The position numbers and the translations under genes were made by a program. Of a stretch of DNA of 64,000 nt, positions 17,484 through 24,749 are shown one piece after another. The DNA is from Niabella agricola (GTDB taxonomy: Bacteria; Bacteroidota; Bacteroidia; Chitinophagales; Chitinophagaceae), in NCBI RefSeq assembly GCF_021538615.1, contig NZ_JAJHIZ010000003.1, positions 2,294,001 to 2,358,000 on the forward strand, read 5' to 3'. Position 1 is the first letter of the stretch. Each line of letters begins with the position of its first letter. The notes below the pieces were generated by a model. The model saw only the letters and a program-made list of their open reading frames with translations, did no database searches and had not been told where the DNA came from.

Positions 17484-17810
17484 ATGAAAGAGCAAAATCA
17501 TATCGAAACCATCCTTAACAGCCTGGATGGCATCGAAAGGGCCGAAGCCCGGCCTTTTATGCATACCCGGGTAATGGCCCGTTTGAAGGAGGAATCCAAT
17601 TTCTGGACCCGGACCGGCAGTGTGATCGCAAAACCGGTTGTGGCTGTTTGCTGCCTTGTAACGATCCTGACCGTAAATATTTACCTGATCGTTGATGGTA
17701 ACAACAAGCAGCGGGCAGAAACAGTTACCACTGCAGGAACCGAATCGGATATCCTGCAAAACGAGAATTTTATCCTGGCCTCCAACACCAGCTATGATTT
17801 TAACAAATAA
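17484..17810 (+). CDS. Small single-pass membrane protein, possible anti-sigma partner
   Basis: 108 aa. Residues 1-48 are cytoplasmic-looking and charged (KEQNHIETILNSLDGIERAEARPF), followed by one transmembrane helix at about 50-70 (VIAKPVVAVCCLVTILTVNIYLIV) and a short polar tail. No database domain is recognised. Its position between an ECF sigma factor and a CpxP/Spy-like gene and its membrane topology suggest an anti-sigma role, but no zinc-binding HxxxCxxC motif is present. Its stop is 4 bp before the next ATG. Confidence 0.7.
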   Translation: MKEQNHIETILNSLDGIERAEARPFMHTRVMARLKEESNFWTRTGSVIAKPVVAVCCLVTILTVNIYLIVDGNNKQRAETVTTAGTESDILQNENFILASNTSYDFNK

Positions 17811-17814
17811 AGGA

Positions 17815-18303
17815 ATGAACAATACGGAACGAAATAAGACCCTTATTTTTATCATCGCCTTGCTTCTGATCACCAATCTGGCATTACTGGCATATACCTT
17901 TATCTTTTCCAAAAAGCATTCTTTCGACAAAGAGCGGGAAGGTTTTACCGCTGCCCTGAAAAAAGAAGTAGGATTTACCGATCGCCAGCTTGAACAGTTC
18001 AAACAATTAAAAGAAAAACACTGGGCCAGTGCTAAAACAGATATGGAACAGATCCGCAAGATTAAACAACGGCTATTTGATCTTACCAAACAGCCCGTTG
18101 TACCTGACAGTACCGTTGCACTGCTGGCCGACTCCATTGCTGTGCTGCAAAAAAGAGCAGAAATAAAAGCCTTTCATCATTTTAAAGCAACCCGTGCCAT
18201 CTGTACGCCTGAGCAACAGCTCAAATACGATTCACTTATGACAAAGATCATCCGGCAGGGACGAAACGGACGCCCCATTCCCGTAAGTGCTTCCAATAAA
18301 TAA
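17815..18303 (+). CDS. CpxP/Spy-like periplasmic heavy-metal sensor family protein
   Basis: 162 aa from ATG 17815, which has AAAGGA just upstream; earlier ATGs in this frame lie inside the previous gene. An N-terminal transmembrane helix (LIFIIALLLITNLALLAYTFIF) is followed by a long helical region with GFTDRQLEQFKQLKEKHW and a second CTPEQQLKYDSLM block, the LTxxQ-like repeats of the CpxP/Spy and CnrX families. Such proteins sense misfolding or metals and can act on a partner membrane anti-sigma protein. Gene order supports that model here. Confidence 0.8.
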   Translation: MNNTERNKTLIFIIALLLITNLALLAYTFIFSKKHSFDKEREGFTAALKKEVGFTDRQLEQFKQLKEKHWASAKTDMEQIRKIKQRLFDLTKQPVVPDSTVALLADSIAVLQKRAEIKAFHHFKATRAICTPEQQLKYDSLMTKIIRQGRNGRPIPVSASNK

Positions 18304-18386
18304 AAAATTATACGACCTTGCAACTTTCTTACCGGCACAAGACCTCTTGTACTATATAAACGCATCAAATCACATAATTTTGTAAC

Positions 18387-18770
18387 ATGAGAAGCAGATT
18401 GATTCTGGTTTTAGGACTGTTTTTGACGCTAAGCACTTCCCTTTATGCACAAAAGGAAAGCGTTGGAGAGAAGGTGAGTGCGGTCTTAACAAAATTTGAT
18501 GCAGCCATAAAACCAGACAAAAACAAAAGAAACAGTATAGAGACCATCTTTACCGACTTTTATACAGCGCAGGAAAAATTGCGCGATAATATCCAGGGAT
18601 CCTCAACGCTGGCCCAGGGATTGCAGCAGGATTACCAGAGCGTACGGAAACAGAATGAAGGTCTTTTTGCAGAACGGGATAACCAGCTAAAAAAAACACT
18701 GACTGCCGACGAATATAAAAAGTGGAAAGAAGAAATTGAGCCCACTCTGCGCAAAGCTGGAAAAAAATAG
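18387..18770 (+). CDS. Small secreted helical protein
   Basis: 127 aa with a signal peptide (RSRLILVLGLFLTLSTSLYAQ). The mature part is charged and helical, with LTADEYKKWKEEIEPTLRK near the end, reminiscent of the LTxxQ-type helices of the neighbouring protein. The family is not recognised with certainty. TAATTTTG lies directly upstream (18375-18382) and matches the -7 consensus, but it is only 4 bp from the ATG. It may be a target or accessory of the sigma factor cluster (inference). Confidence 0.7.
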   Translation: MRSRLILVLGLFLTLSTSLYAQKESVGEKVSAVLTKFDAAIKPDKNKRNSIETIFTDFYTAQEKLRDNIQGSSTLAQGLQQDYQSVRKQNEGLFAERDNQLKKTLTADEYKKWKEEIEPTLRKAGKK

Positions 18771-18917
18771 GCTATTATTTTTCAGGGATCCCAGAAATGA
18801 AGAAGCGACCATGTATTAAATAAAAAGAAGCGGTTCAGATTCCTGTTCCTGCTATTTGAGCATAAAATCGCTGGCAGTTATTCCTGTTTTGCGTAGCCGG
18901 AGCCCGCCGGACCTGCA

Positions 18918-20075
18918 TTAATTTACAGAAAAAAGATAGAGTTTATCTGTATTCGGCAGGGTATCGTGATCCTGAACTACTGCAACCTGGTGACCGTCAT
19001 CGGACCACACAACCGAGTGAATCTGCTTTTTTAACAGAGGCAGCTGCGTCTTAGAGAAATCGGAAATCCTGAGGATGAATGTTTCCTGCTCGTTGTTGAT
19101 GTAAAACATCAACCGGCCGTCGGGACTTAGCCAGGCCTTGGTGAATTCAATATCCAACGGCTTTCTTGCTATTACCTGTTCCGCCTGGTAGGTAACGATA
19201 AAGCTGGTATCCTCCGTCATCAGGTGATTATCGTCCAGGAAAACCAGCCGATCACCCGGCAGCAAGGTGAATTTAGCGTCAAGGTTGCTGTACTGCCGGA
19301 TACCGAAATTGTGCAGCGTATCCCGGCCCCGCATTAACAAATGAGAATACTCGTTGGCAAGTCCGGGTGCTGAATCCTGCGGGCTGTAAACAGTAAATGC
19401 GTAGTTATTACCGGCTCCGTATACATCCCCCAGCAGATCATAGAGCCGGTGCCGGATCCGTGCCCCATACAGCAGCTCAGTCTTTTTTGTAAACAGATTG
19501 TACCGGTGTAACGAAATGCCGGCGGCATAAGGGCCATTTACAGCATCCCCGGTTTTATAAATAATCCTTGCGGAGTCTGTAAATACCGGTTCCATTAGAA
19601 ATCCGCGCGCCGCTGTAACCGCGTTAACCACTTTTTTTGACTGTAATTCAAAAATGCGGATCCCGTTTCCTTTCAGCGATTCCGCTATAATCCTTGCACC
19701 ATTGAGCGGTTTTTGCTGGTTAGCGTAAACAACCCGCTGGCTGTTGGGCGAAAAACGCGGCGCCCAGCCATAATCCAGCAACATCAGGTGATGATTCCTC
19801 AGGTCATAATGCGCAATCACCGGGTCAAGCAAACGACTGGTATCCTTCCCGATACTGATCAGGTTTTCTATCCCCGGAGGCCCCGCTTTAACAGCTCCGG
19901 CTTCTTTATTCCGGAGGCGTTTTACAAATACCAGCTGATCGCCCTGTTTATTTATGGAAACCCCCTGAAGAATATGGCCCTCCTGGAACCACTCCAACCG
20001 GAGTTCCGTTTTTGGTGATTGTGCAGCCAAACCGGTAATAAAAAAAAGTAAGAAGAACGTTGTAATTCCTTTCAT
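18918..20075 (-). CDS. Secreted beta-propeller protein (TolB/WD40-like)
   Basis: 385 aa with a signal peptide (KGITTFFLLFFITGLAAQ). Repeats of the TolB/DPP-IV propeller type occur: QLVFVKRLRN, GWAPRFSPNSQRVVYANQQ, TKAWLSPDGRLMFYINNEQ, SVVWSDDGHQVAVVQDHD. No hydrolase domain follows, unlike in DPP-IV peptidases. It probably serves as a periplasmic or surface binding protein. No operon partner: it is separated by 146 bp from the convergent gene and by about 360 bp from the next minus-strand gene. Confidence 0.75.
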   Translation of the reverse strand: MKGITTFFLLFFITGLAAQSPKTELRLEWFQEGHILQGVSINKQGDQLVFVKRLRNKEAGAVKAGPPGIENLISIGKDTSRLLDPVIAHYDLRNHHLMLLDYGWAPRFSPNSQRVVYANQQKPLNGARIIAESLKGNGIRIFELQSKKVVNAVTAARGFLMEPVFTDSARIIYKTGDAVNGPYAAGISLHRYNLFTKKTELLYGARIRHRLYDLLGDVYGAGNNYAFTVYSPQDSAPGLANEYSHLLMRGRDTLHNFGIRQYSNLDAKFTLLPGDRLVFLDDNHLMTEDTSFIVTYQAEQVIARKPLDIEFTKAWLSPDGRLMFYINNEQETFILRISDFSKTQLPLLKKQIHSVVWSDDGHQVAVVQDHDTLPNTDKLYLFSVN

Positions 20076-20434
20076 TAATACTGGATCCGTTTAATTGCAA
20101 TCGCATTATAAATATAGCGTTTATAAGACGCAGACGGGAGCCTTTTGTTGTCTCAGTTAAAATTATTAATGTTTTATTAGCAAATAGAGAAGGGCTAACC
20201 GCATTCCTACAGCAGCTATATAAGGCAAAGCTTCTTTTGGAAACCAATCACTTATTCTCATATGTGCCGCTTTTACGAAGCAGGCTTCCAGGCAAACGCG
20301 CTCCCTGATCCATACAGAACATTTCTTCCGCCTTTGTCGTAACCCTTTAAAAGTGAGGATAGGGGTAATATCCATGTATGACGAACGGTCTGCTTACCAT
20401 ACGGAGCGGGTGATTTGGCGCCCAACGGTTCTTA
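20076..20434. other. Intergenic region, nothing recognised
   Basis: 359 bp between the propeller gene and the HAD hydrolase. A 69-codon minus-strand frame (20166-20375) exists but has no recognisable family, no signal peptide and Arg/Cys-rich composition, so I do not call it. No terminator or repeat is evident. Confidence 0.5.
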
Positions 20435-21232
20435 TTATTGTGGCTCCAATACCAGGTTGTTGCAGATGGCGCGCACCACCCCTGCCTCGTTGTTATCAAA
20501 ATCGGTAATAAAGTTTGCAGCATCAATAATTCCGGGATGGGCATTTTTCATAGCATAGCTATACTTAGCTACCCGCATCATTTCCAGGTCATTGAGGTAA
20601 TCTCCAAAAACCATGGTTTCGTTATACCCGATTCCTAATGCCTGTTGCACCAGTTGCACTGCCACACCTTTGTTAGCACTAAAAGCAGTAAAATCGAGCC
20701 ATCGCTTTCCAGCCACTGCTACTTTGTAAGCGGCTTCATATTGTTTAAAATGCGGATAACTGTTGGTTTCGGCGTCAACCAGGTCACATAAAGATACTTT
20801 TAAGATCGGTTCGGTAACCTTTGTAAGATCATCCACCAGTTCGTAATGCTGGTAATATTGCAGCGCCTGTTTCAACAGCGCCTCCTCTCTGTCTTCCATA
20901 TAGGCTTTATCCTTTCCGCAAAGTACGGGGTATACCTTGTTCAGAGTCCGGGCCTTTTGAACAAATGCCGAAACGCCTTCCGGATCCAACATCTCCACCA
21001 GCAGTTCGTTTCCCTGGTAGGTTACATAGCTGCCATTATCTGATAAAAAATAAGTGCGGTCCTTTATCGGCTCAAAAAGTGCCAGCAGGTTGTGATGCGG
21101 CCGCCCGCTTGCAATACCCAGTACAATATTCTGTTGTATCAGTTGCTGTTCAAATTCCCAAAATCCGACCGGAAGTTCTTTTTTATCATTTAGCAGGGAG
21201 CCATCCAGGTCGGTAACGATAAGTTTAATCAT
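20435..21232 (-). CDS. Cof-type HAD superfamily hydrolase
   Basis: 265 aa from ATG 21232, which puts IKLIVTDLDGSLL at the N-terminus. Motif I DLDGS holds the nucleophile and acid/base aspartates; motif II is GIASGRP; motif III is the Lys in GVAVQL region; motif IV is VFGDYLNDLEMM. The large cap between motifs II and III marks the type IIB (Cof) subfamily, which usually dephosphorylates sugar phosphates, nucleotides or flavin precursors. The exact substrate cannot be told. A TACCTTTGC -7 box lies 10 bp upstream. Confidence 0.88.
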   Translation of the reverse strand: MIKLIVTDLDGSLLNDKKELPVGFWEFEQQLIQQNIVLGIASGRPHHNLLALFEPIKDRTYFLSDNGSYVTYQGNELLVEMLDPEGVSAFVQKARTLNKVYPVLCGKDKAYMEDREEALLKQALQYYQHYELVDDLTKVTEPILKVSLCDLVDAETNSYPHFKQYEAAYKVAVAGKRWLDFTAFSANKGVAVQLVQQALGIGYNETMVFGDYLNDLEMMRVAKYSYAMKNAHPGIIDAANFITDFDNNEAGVVRAICNNLVLEPQ

Positions 21233-21241
21233 AAAATCCTG

Positions 21242-21249
21242 CAAAGGTA
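21242..21249 (-). promoter_or_regulatory. -7 box (TACCTTTG) of the HAD hydrolase gene
   Basis: Minus-strand TACCTTTGC is an exact TAnnTTTGc match 9 bp before ATG 21232. No -33 TTG is visible at the usual spacing. A very short leader is implied. Confidence 0.5.
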
Positions 21250-21364
21250 GGATCCCTGGGGAGGAACGCAGAATAATTCATGAAAAATATTCATTGCAAT
21301 CGTAAAACACTTCCCGTTCAGGGGCGGCAACACGAATGCCTGCATTGTTATTTTCATATTCTTC

Positions 21365-22552
21365 TTAAAAAAACATTGTTTTATACGGATATCGCACCTG
21401 GTACAATTCTTTTACTTTATTCAGGATCGTGGAACGCAGTCCCTCTACATTCCGTCTTTCTGTAGCCGACACAAATACGGCATTGCCGCCGGTTTCATGA
21501 TCCCACCGGTCGTACAGGTCCTGCAGAATCTCCTTTTTGGTGTCTTCGCTCAGCCATTCGTCAAAGGTCTGTTGCTCGTACAGATCCATTTTGTTAAACA
21601 CTGTGATCATGGGCTTATCAAACGCCTTCAGCTCCTGCAGGGTTTTATTCACCACCGCCATCTGGTCTTCATACTGAAGGTGAGAGATATCGATGACATG
21701 GATCAATATGTCGGCTTCGCGCACTTCATCCAGCGTGCTTTTAAAACTCTCGATAAGGTGGTGTGGCAGCTTCCGGATAAATCCAACCGTATCGCTCAAC
21801 AGGAAGGGCGTATTTTCAAAAACCACTTTGCTGGTGGTGGTATCCAGGGTGGCAAATAATTTATTTTCGGCAAATACATCGCGTTTGCTTAGCAGGTTCA
21901 TAATGGTGCTTTTCCCCACATTGGTATAACCCACCAGTGCCACACGGATAAACTCTCCCCTGTTCTTGCGTTGTGTAGCAGATTGTTTGTCGATTTCTTT
22001 CAACCGGTTCCGCAGCAACGAAATTTTTTCACGTACGATACGACGGTCCGTTTCAATCTCCGTTTCCCCCGGTCCGCGGGTACCGATACCGCCACCCAGG
22101 CGCTCCAGGTGTTTCCACATCCCGCGCAAACGAGGCAGAATGTACTGGTACTGCGCCAGTTCTACCTGAGCCTTGGCTTCGGCCGTTTTGGCCCGACGTG
22201 CAAAAATATCCAGGATCAGGTCCGACCGGTCGATGGTTTTTACCCCAATGGCCGTTGTAATATTATTGATCTGTGCACCCGAAAGCTCGTCGTCAAAAAT
22301 AACCAGGCTTATCTGGTGAGCCATTGCATACTGCCGGATTTCTTCCAACTTTCCTTTGCCCACAAACGTGCGGGAATCCGGGTGCTGCAATTTTTGTATG
22401 AACCGTTTCTTTGTTTCCGCGCCGGCGGTTTCGGCCAGAAATGCGAGTTCATCCAGGTATTCCACTACCTGCTGCTCGGTTTGGTCCTTTGTTACTACGC
22501 CAACGATCACCGCCGTTTCTGTTCCTTGTATGATGTTCTTTTTATCAAGCAT
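21365..22552 (-). CDS. hflX: GTPase HflX
   Basis: 395 aa. The N-terminal HflX domain includes FVGKGKLEEIR and the LRGMWKHLERLGGGIGTRGPGETEIETDRR segment specific to the family. The G domain has G1 GYTNVGKST, G3 DTVGFIRKLPH and G4 NKMD. HflX binds the 50S subunit and splits or rescues stalled ribosomes, notably in heat stress. A TAACTTTGC -7 box lies just upstream; the -33 region is occupied by a 34-bp perfect palindrome, which may matter for its control. Confidence 0.95.
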   Translation of the reverse strand: MLDKKNIIQGTETAVIVGVVTKDQTEQQVVEYLDELAFLAETAGAETKKRFIQKLQHPDSRTFVGKGKLEEIRQYAMAHQISLVIFDDELSGAQINNITTAIGVKTIDRSDLILDIFARRAKTAEAKAQVELAQYQYILPRLRGMWKHLERLGGGIGTRGPGETEIETDRRIVREKISLLRNRLKEIDKQSATQRKNRGEFIRVALVGYTNVGKSTIMNLLSKRDVFAENKLFATLDTTTSKVVFENTPFLLSDTVGFIRKLPHHLIESFKSTLDEVREADILIHVIDISHLQYEDQMAVVNKTLQELKAFDKPMITVFNKMDLYEQQTFDEWLSEDTKKEILQDLYDRWDHETGGNAVFVSATERRNVEGLRSTILNKVKELYQVRYPYKTMFF

Positions 22553-22559
22553 GAAAGGG

Positions 22560-22567
22560 CAAAGTTA
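22560..22567 (-). promoter_or_regulatory. -7 box (TAACTTTG) of hflX
   Basis: Minus-strand TAACTTTGC matches TAnnTTTGc exactly, 7 bp before the hflX ATG. The place where a -33 TTG would be falls in the palindrome at 22574-22607. Confidence 0.55.
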
Positions 22568-22573
22568 GCACAT

Positions 22574-22607
22574 AGACCTGTAAGGTTTTTAAAAACCTTA
22601 CAGGTCT
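22574..22607. repeat. 34-bp perfect palindrome between ald and hflX
   Basis: AGACCTGTAAGGTTTTT (22574-22590) is followed with no spacer by its exact reverse complement (22591-22607). It lies 6 bp after the ald stop and 6 bp upstream of the hflX -7 box. It can act as a hairpin ending ald transcripts, as an operator, or be a dispersed palindromic element; a T-run typical of terminators is absent. Confidence 0.85.
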
Positions 22608-22613
22608 GGCGGT

Positions 22614-23828
22614 TTATCGCTGACTCGCGATGAGCAGGTTCAGATCCGTATAACGTAGATCAAACCGCTGACTTAAATAAAAATTCGTAAGGTAGCCTTT
22701 AAAGAGATAGATACCGTTCCGCAGGTGAAGCTGGTGCCATACCAATCGCTCAATGCCGCCTTCATCGCCGGCCTCCACCAAAAGCGGCGCCAGCACATTG
22801 CTGATGGCCTGGGAAGCGGTACGGGCAAATCCCGATGGAATATTGGGCACACAATAATGAATGACCCCGTATTTGATAAAGATCGGGCTTTCATGTGAGG
22901 TCACCTCCGAGGTTTCAAAACAGCCCCCCCGGTCAATGGTGGCATCAATGATCACCGAGCCCTGGCGCATACCGCTCACCATTTCCTCCGTAACCACCAA
23001 CGGGCTGCGACCCGATTCATTGGCCAGCGCGCCCACGGCCACCTCACAGGTCTTTAGTTGTTTGGCCAGCAGTTTGGGTTCCAGCACGGAGGTCCATAAC
23101 CGGTGCCCGATGGCATTTTCCAACCGTTTTAAACGGGAAATATTGCTATCGAATAGCTTAACAGATGCTCCCAGTGCCAGTGCTGCCCGCGCCGCATACT
23201 CTCCCACGATTCCGGCCCCGATGATCACCACCTTTGTAGGGGCAATACCGGTAATGCCTCCCAGTAGTACGCCCTTCCCATGATTGGCCGAACCCAGGTA
23301 CTGGGCGGCGATCAGCATCACGGCACTGCCGGCGATCTCGCTCATGCTGCGTACAATGGGGTAGGAATCGCTGTCGTCCTTCAGGTTTTCAAATGAAAGC
23401 GCCGTTACTTTCTTTTGCATCATGGCGTGCAGCACTTCACGCCGGAGGGTAGAAAGGTGCAGGGGCGAAATAATGACCTGGTTATATTGTAGCAGCGGGA
23501 GGTCTTCCTCCACCACCGGTGCGCTTTTTACAAGGATAGGAGCCTTAAAAACATCTTCTCTCGAATAAACGATCTTGGCGCCGGCCTCGCTGTATTCCGA
23601 ATCTCTAAAATGGGCCGCATCTCCGGCATTGTGTTCTACCATTACCGAGTGGCCGTTGGCAATTAATACCGCTACAGCATCCGGTGTTAACGAAACCCGG
23701 TTCTCCTGGAAAGCAATCTCCTTGGGTATGCCAATGGTCATACCTCCACCTTTTACACGTATATCCAATGTTTCCTCCTGCGTTTCATAACTGAAGGAGG
23801 TGCTCACGATGGTTTTTATCTTACTCAT
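22614..23828 (-). CDS. ald: Alanine dehydrogenase
   Basis: 404 aa. N-terminal domain: GGGMTIGIPKEIAFQENRVSLTPDAV, the AlaDH/PNT signature with substrate-binding Arg. NAD-binding domain: VVIIGAGIVGEYAARAALALGASVKLFD. The later HYCVPNIPSGFARTASQAISN closes the active site. The enzyme interconverts alanine and pyruvate with ammonia and NADH. A 28-residue N-terminal extension precedes the usual start at MTIGIPKE, a known feature of Bacteroidota AlaDH. It follows tsaE by 75 bp. Confidence 0.92.
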   Translation of the reverse strand: MSKIKTIVSTSFSYETQEETLDIRVKGGGMTIGIPKEIAFQENRVSLTPDAVAVLIANGHSVMVEHNAGDAAHFRDSEYSEAGAKIVYSREDVFKAPILVKSAPVVEEDLPLLQYNQVIISPLHLSTLRREVLHAMMQKKVTALSFENLKDDSDSYPIVRSMSEIAGSAVMLIAAQYLGSANHGKGVLLGGITGIAPTKVVIIGAGIVGEYAARAALALGASVKLFDSNISRLKRLENAIGHRLWTSVLEPKLLAKQLKTCEVAVGALANESGRSPLVVTEEMVSGMRQGSVIIDATIDRGGCFETSEVTSHESPIFIKYGVIHYCVPNIPSGFARTASQAISNVLAPLLVEAGDEGGIERLVWHQLHLRNGIYLFKGYLTNFYLSQRFDLRYTDLNLLIASQR

Positions 23829-23903
23829 AAAAGAAGCGGCCCGGAAAAATAACTTTTAGCAAAAGGTTTAAGTTGTACGATATGGTTTGAGCTGTAAAAT
23901 TAC

Positions 23904-24329
23904 TTATTTTTTTAGGATTTCTATTTCCCGCTGTTCACCGTCGAGCACGCTCAACGATACGTACAAGGTCCCCTCCGGAAAAAGCTCCGGAGCTTTTTCC
24001 GGCCATTCTACAAAACAAAAATGGCCGCTGTAGAGGCAATCTTCCACCCCCGCCCGAACGGCTTCCTCCTCATCCTGCAACCGGTACAGGTCCATATGAT
24101 ACACAGATGCAGGTTGACCATTATCCGTAAAACGGTATTCGTTAATGATGGAAAAAGTAGGACTGCTTACCACATCTTCAACCTGTAGTAACTGGCAGAT
24201 CGTATAAATCAGGGTGGTTTTTCCTGCACCCATTTGTCCATAAAACGCGATGATTTTTTTATCATGGGCCTCCTGCAGCAACCATTCGGCAACCTGTATG
24301 ATCTCGTTGAGCGCAAATACTTTTTTCAT
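23904..24329 (-). CDS. tsaE: tRNA threonylcarbamoyladenosine biosynthesis ATPase TsaE
   Basis: 141 aa from ATG 24329; the open frame upstream to 24416 does not match the family. Walker A is FYGQMGAGKTTLIY near residue 34, followed by VEDVVSSPTFSIINEY, the TsaE switch segment, and HMDLYRL (Walker B-like). CFVEWPEKAPELFPE near the C-terminus is also typical. TsaE is the ATPase working with TsaB and TsaD to make t6A37 of ANN-decoding tRNAs. TATCTTTG lies 4 bp before the ATG, so the mRNA may be almost leaderless. Confidence 0.93.
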   Translation of the reverse strand: MKKVFALNEIIQVAEWLLQEAHDKKIIAFYGQMGAGKTTLIYTICQLLQVEDVVSSPTFSIINEYRFTDNGQPASVYHMDLYRLQDEEEAVRAGVEDCLYSGHFCFVEWPEKAPELFPEGTLYVSLSVLDGEQREIEILKK

Positions 24330-24333
24330 GCAA

Positions 24334-24341
24334 CAAAGATA
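24334..24341 (-). promoter_or_regulatory. -7 box (TATCTTTG) of tsaE
   Basis: Exact TAnnTTTG match on the minus strand, 4 bp upstream of the chosen tsaE ATG. No -33 TTG at standard distance. Confidence 0.45.
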
Positions 24342-24692
24342 AGACGGCGGTTCGATTTGTACGATGCCCCAGGTACGGGACCGGGGCAGCTGTGTAAAGA
24401 TCCTGGATAAAGACATTTCCCTATTACCAGGTTAACGCTCATTCTGCTGCTATCCACTCAACGGCCCTGCCGCTGCGTTTGCCACTATAATGTGAGACAA
24501 GGCCACAAGGACGCTTTGTCAACTACAGATTCGCTGACTCAAGAATAAGGGAATCAATCTGCGTCCAACTCTTGCTACCAGTTCGCTGATTGATCCTTAC
24601 GCGCGCCCTGGGTATCGTCCATTTTTGTGCAGGCCACTGCCCCGCCATTGAGTCCTAATCGGTAGCGTTATATTTCGTCCTGCCCATACGAA
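24342..24692. other. Intergenic region without recognised genes
   Basis: About 350 bp between tsaE and the terminator of the barrel gene. No ORF with family features. The string CTGCGTTTG...TAATGTG at about 24471-24495 partly resembles the repeat seen at 60800-60850, and GCTGATT...CTTACGCG at about 24589 resembles 5729-5744; both similarities are weak. Confidence 0.4.
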
Positions 24693-24722
24693 AAAAGTTG
24701 CCGATATACACCGGCAACTTTT
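24693..24722 (-). terminator. Terminator of the first barrel protein gene
   Basis: AAAAGTTGCCG (24693-24703) / CGGCAACTTTT (24712-24722), an 11-bp perfect stem with an eight-base loop; on the minus strand it continues into a T-run. It lies 28 bp after the stop at 24750. Confidence 0.85.
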
Positions 24723-24749
24723 ACCTATTCAACCAACAAAACTAAACGC

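Noticed and set aside
20166..20375. 69-codon minus-strand frame in the propeller-HAD spacer
   Set aside because: Arg/Cys-rich, no signal or domain, no ribosome-binding or promoter signal, and no operon context.
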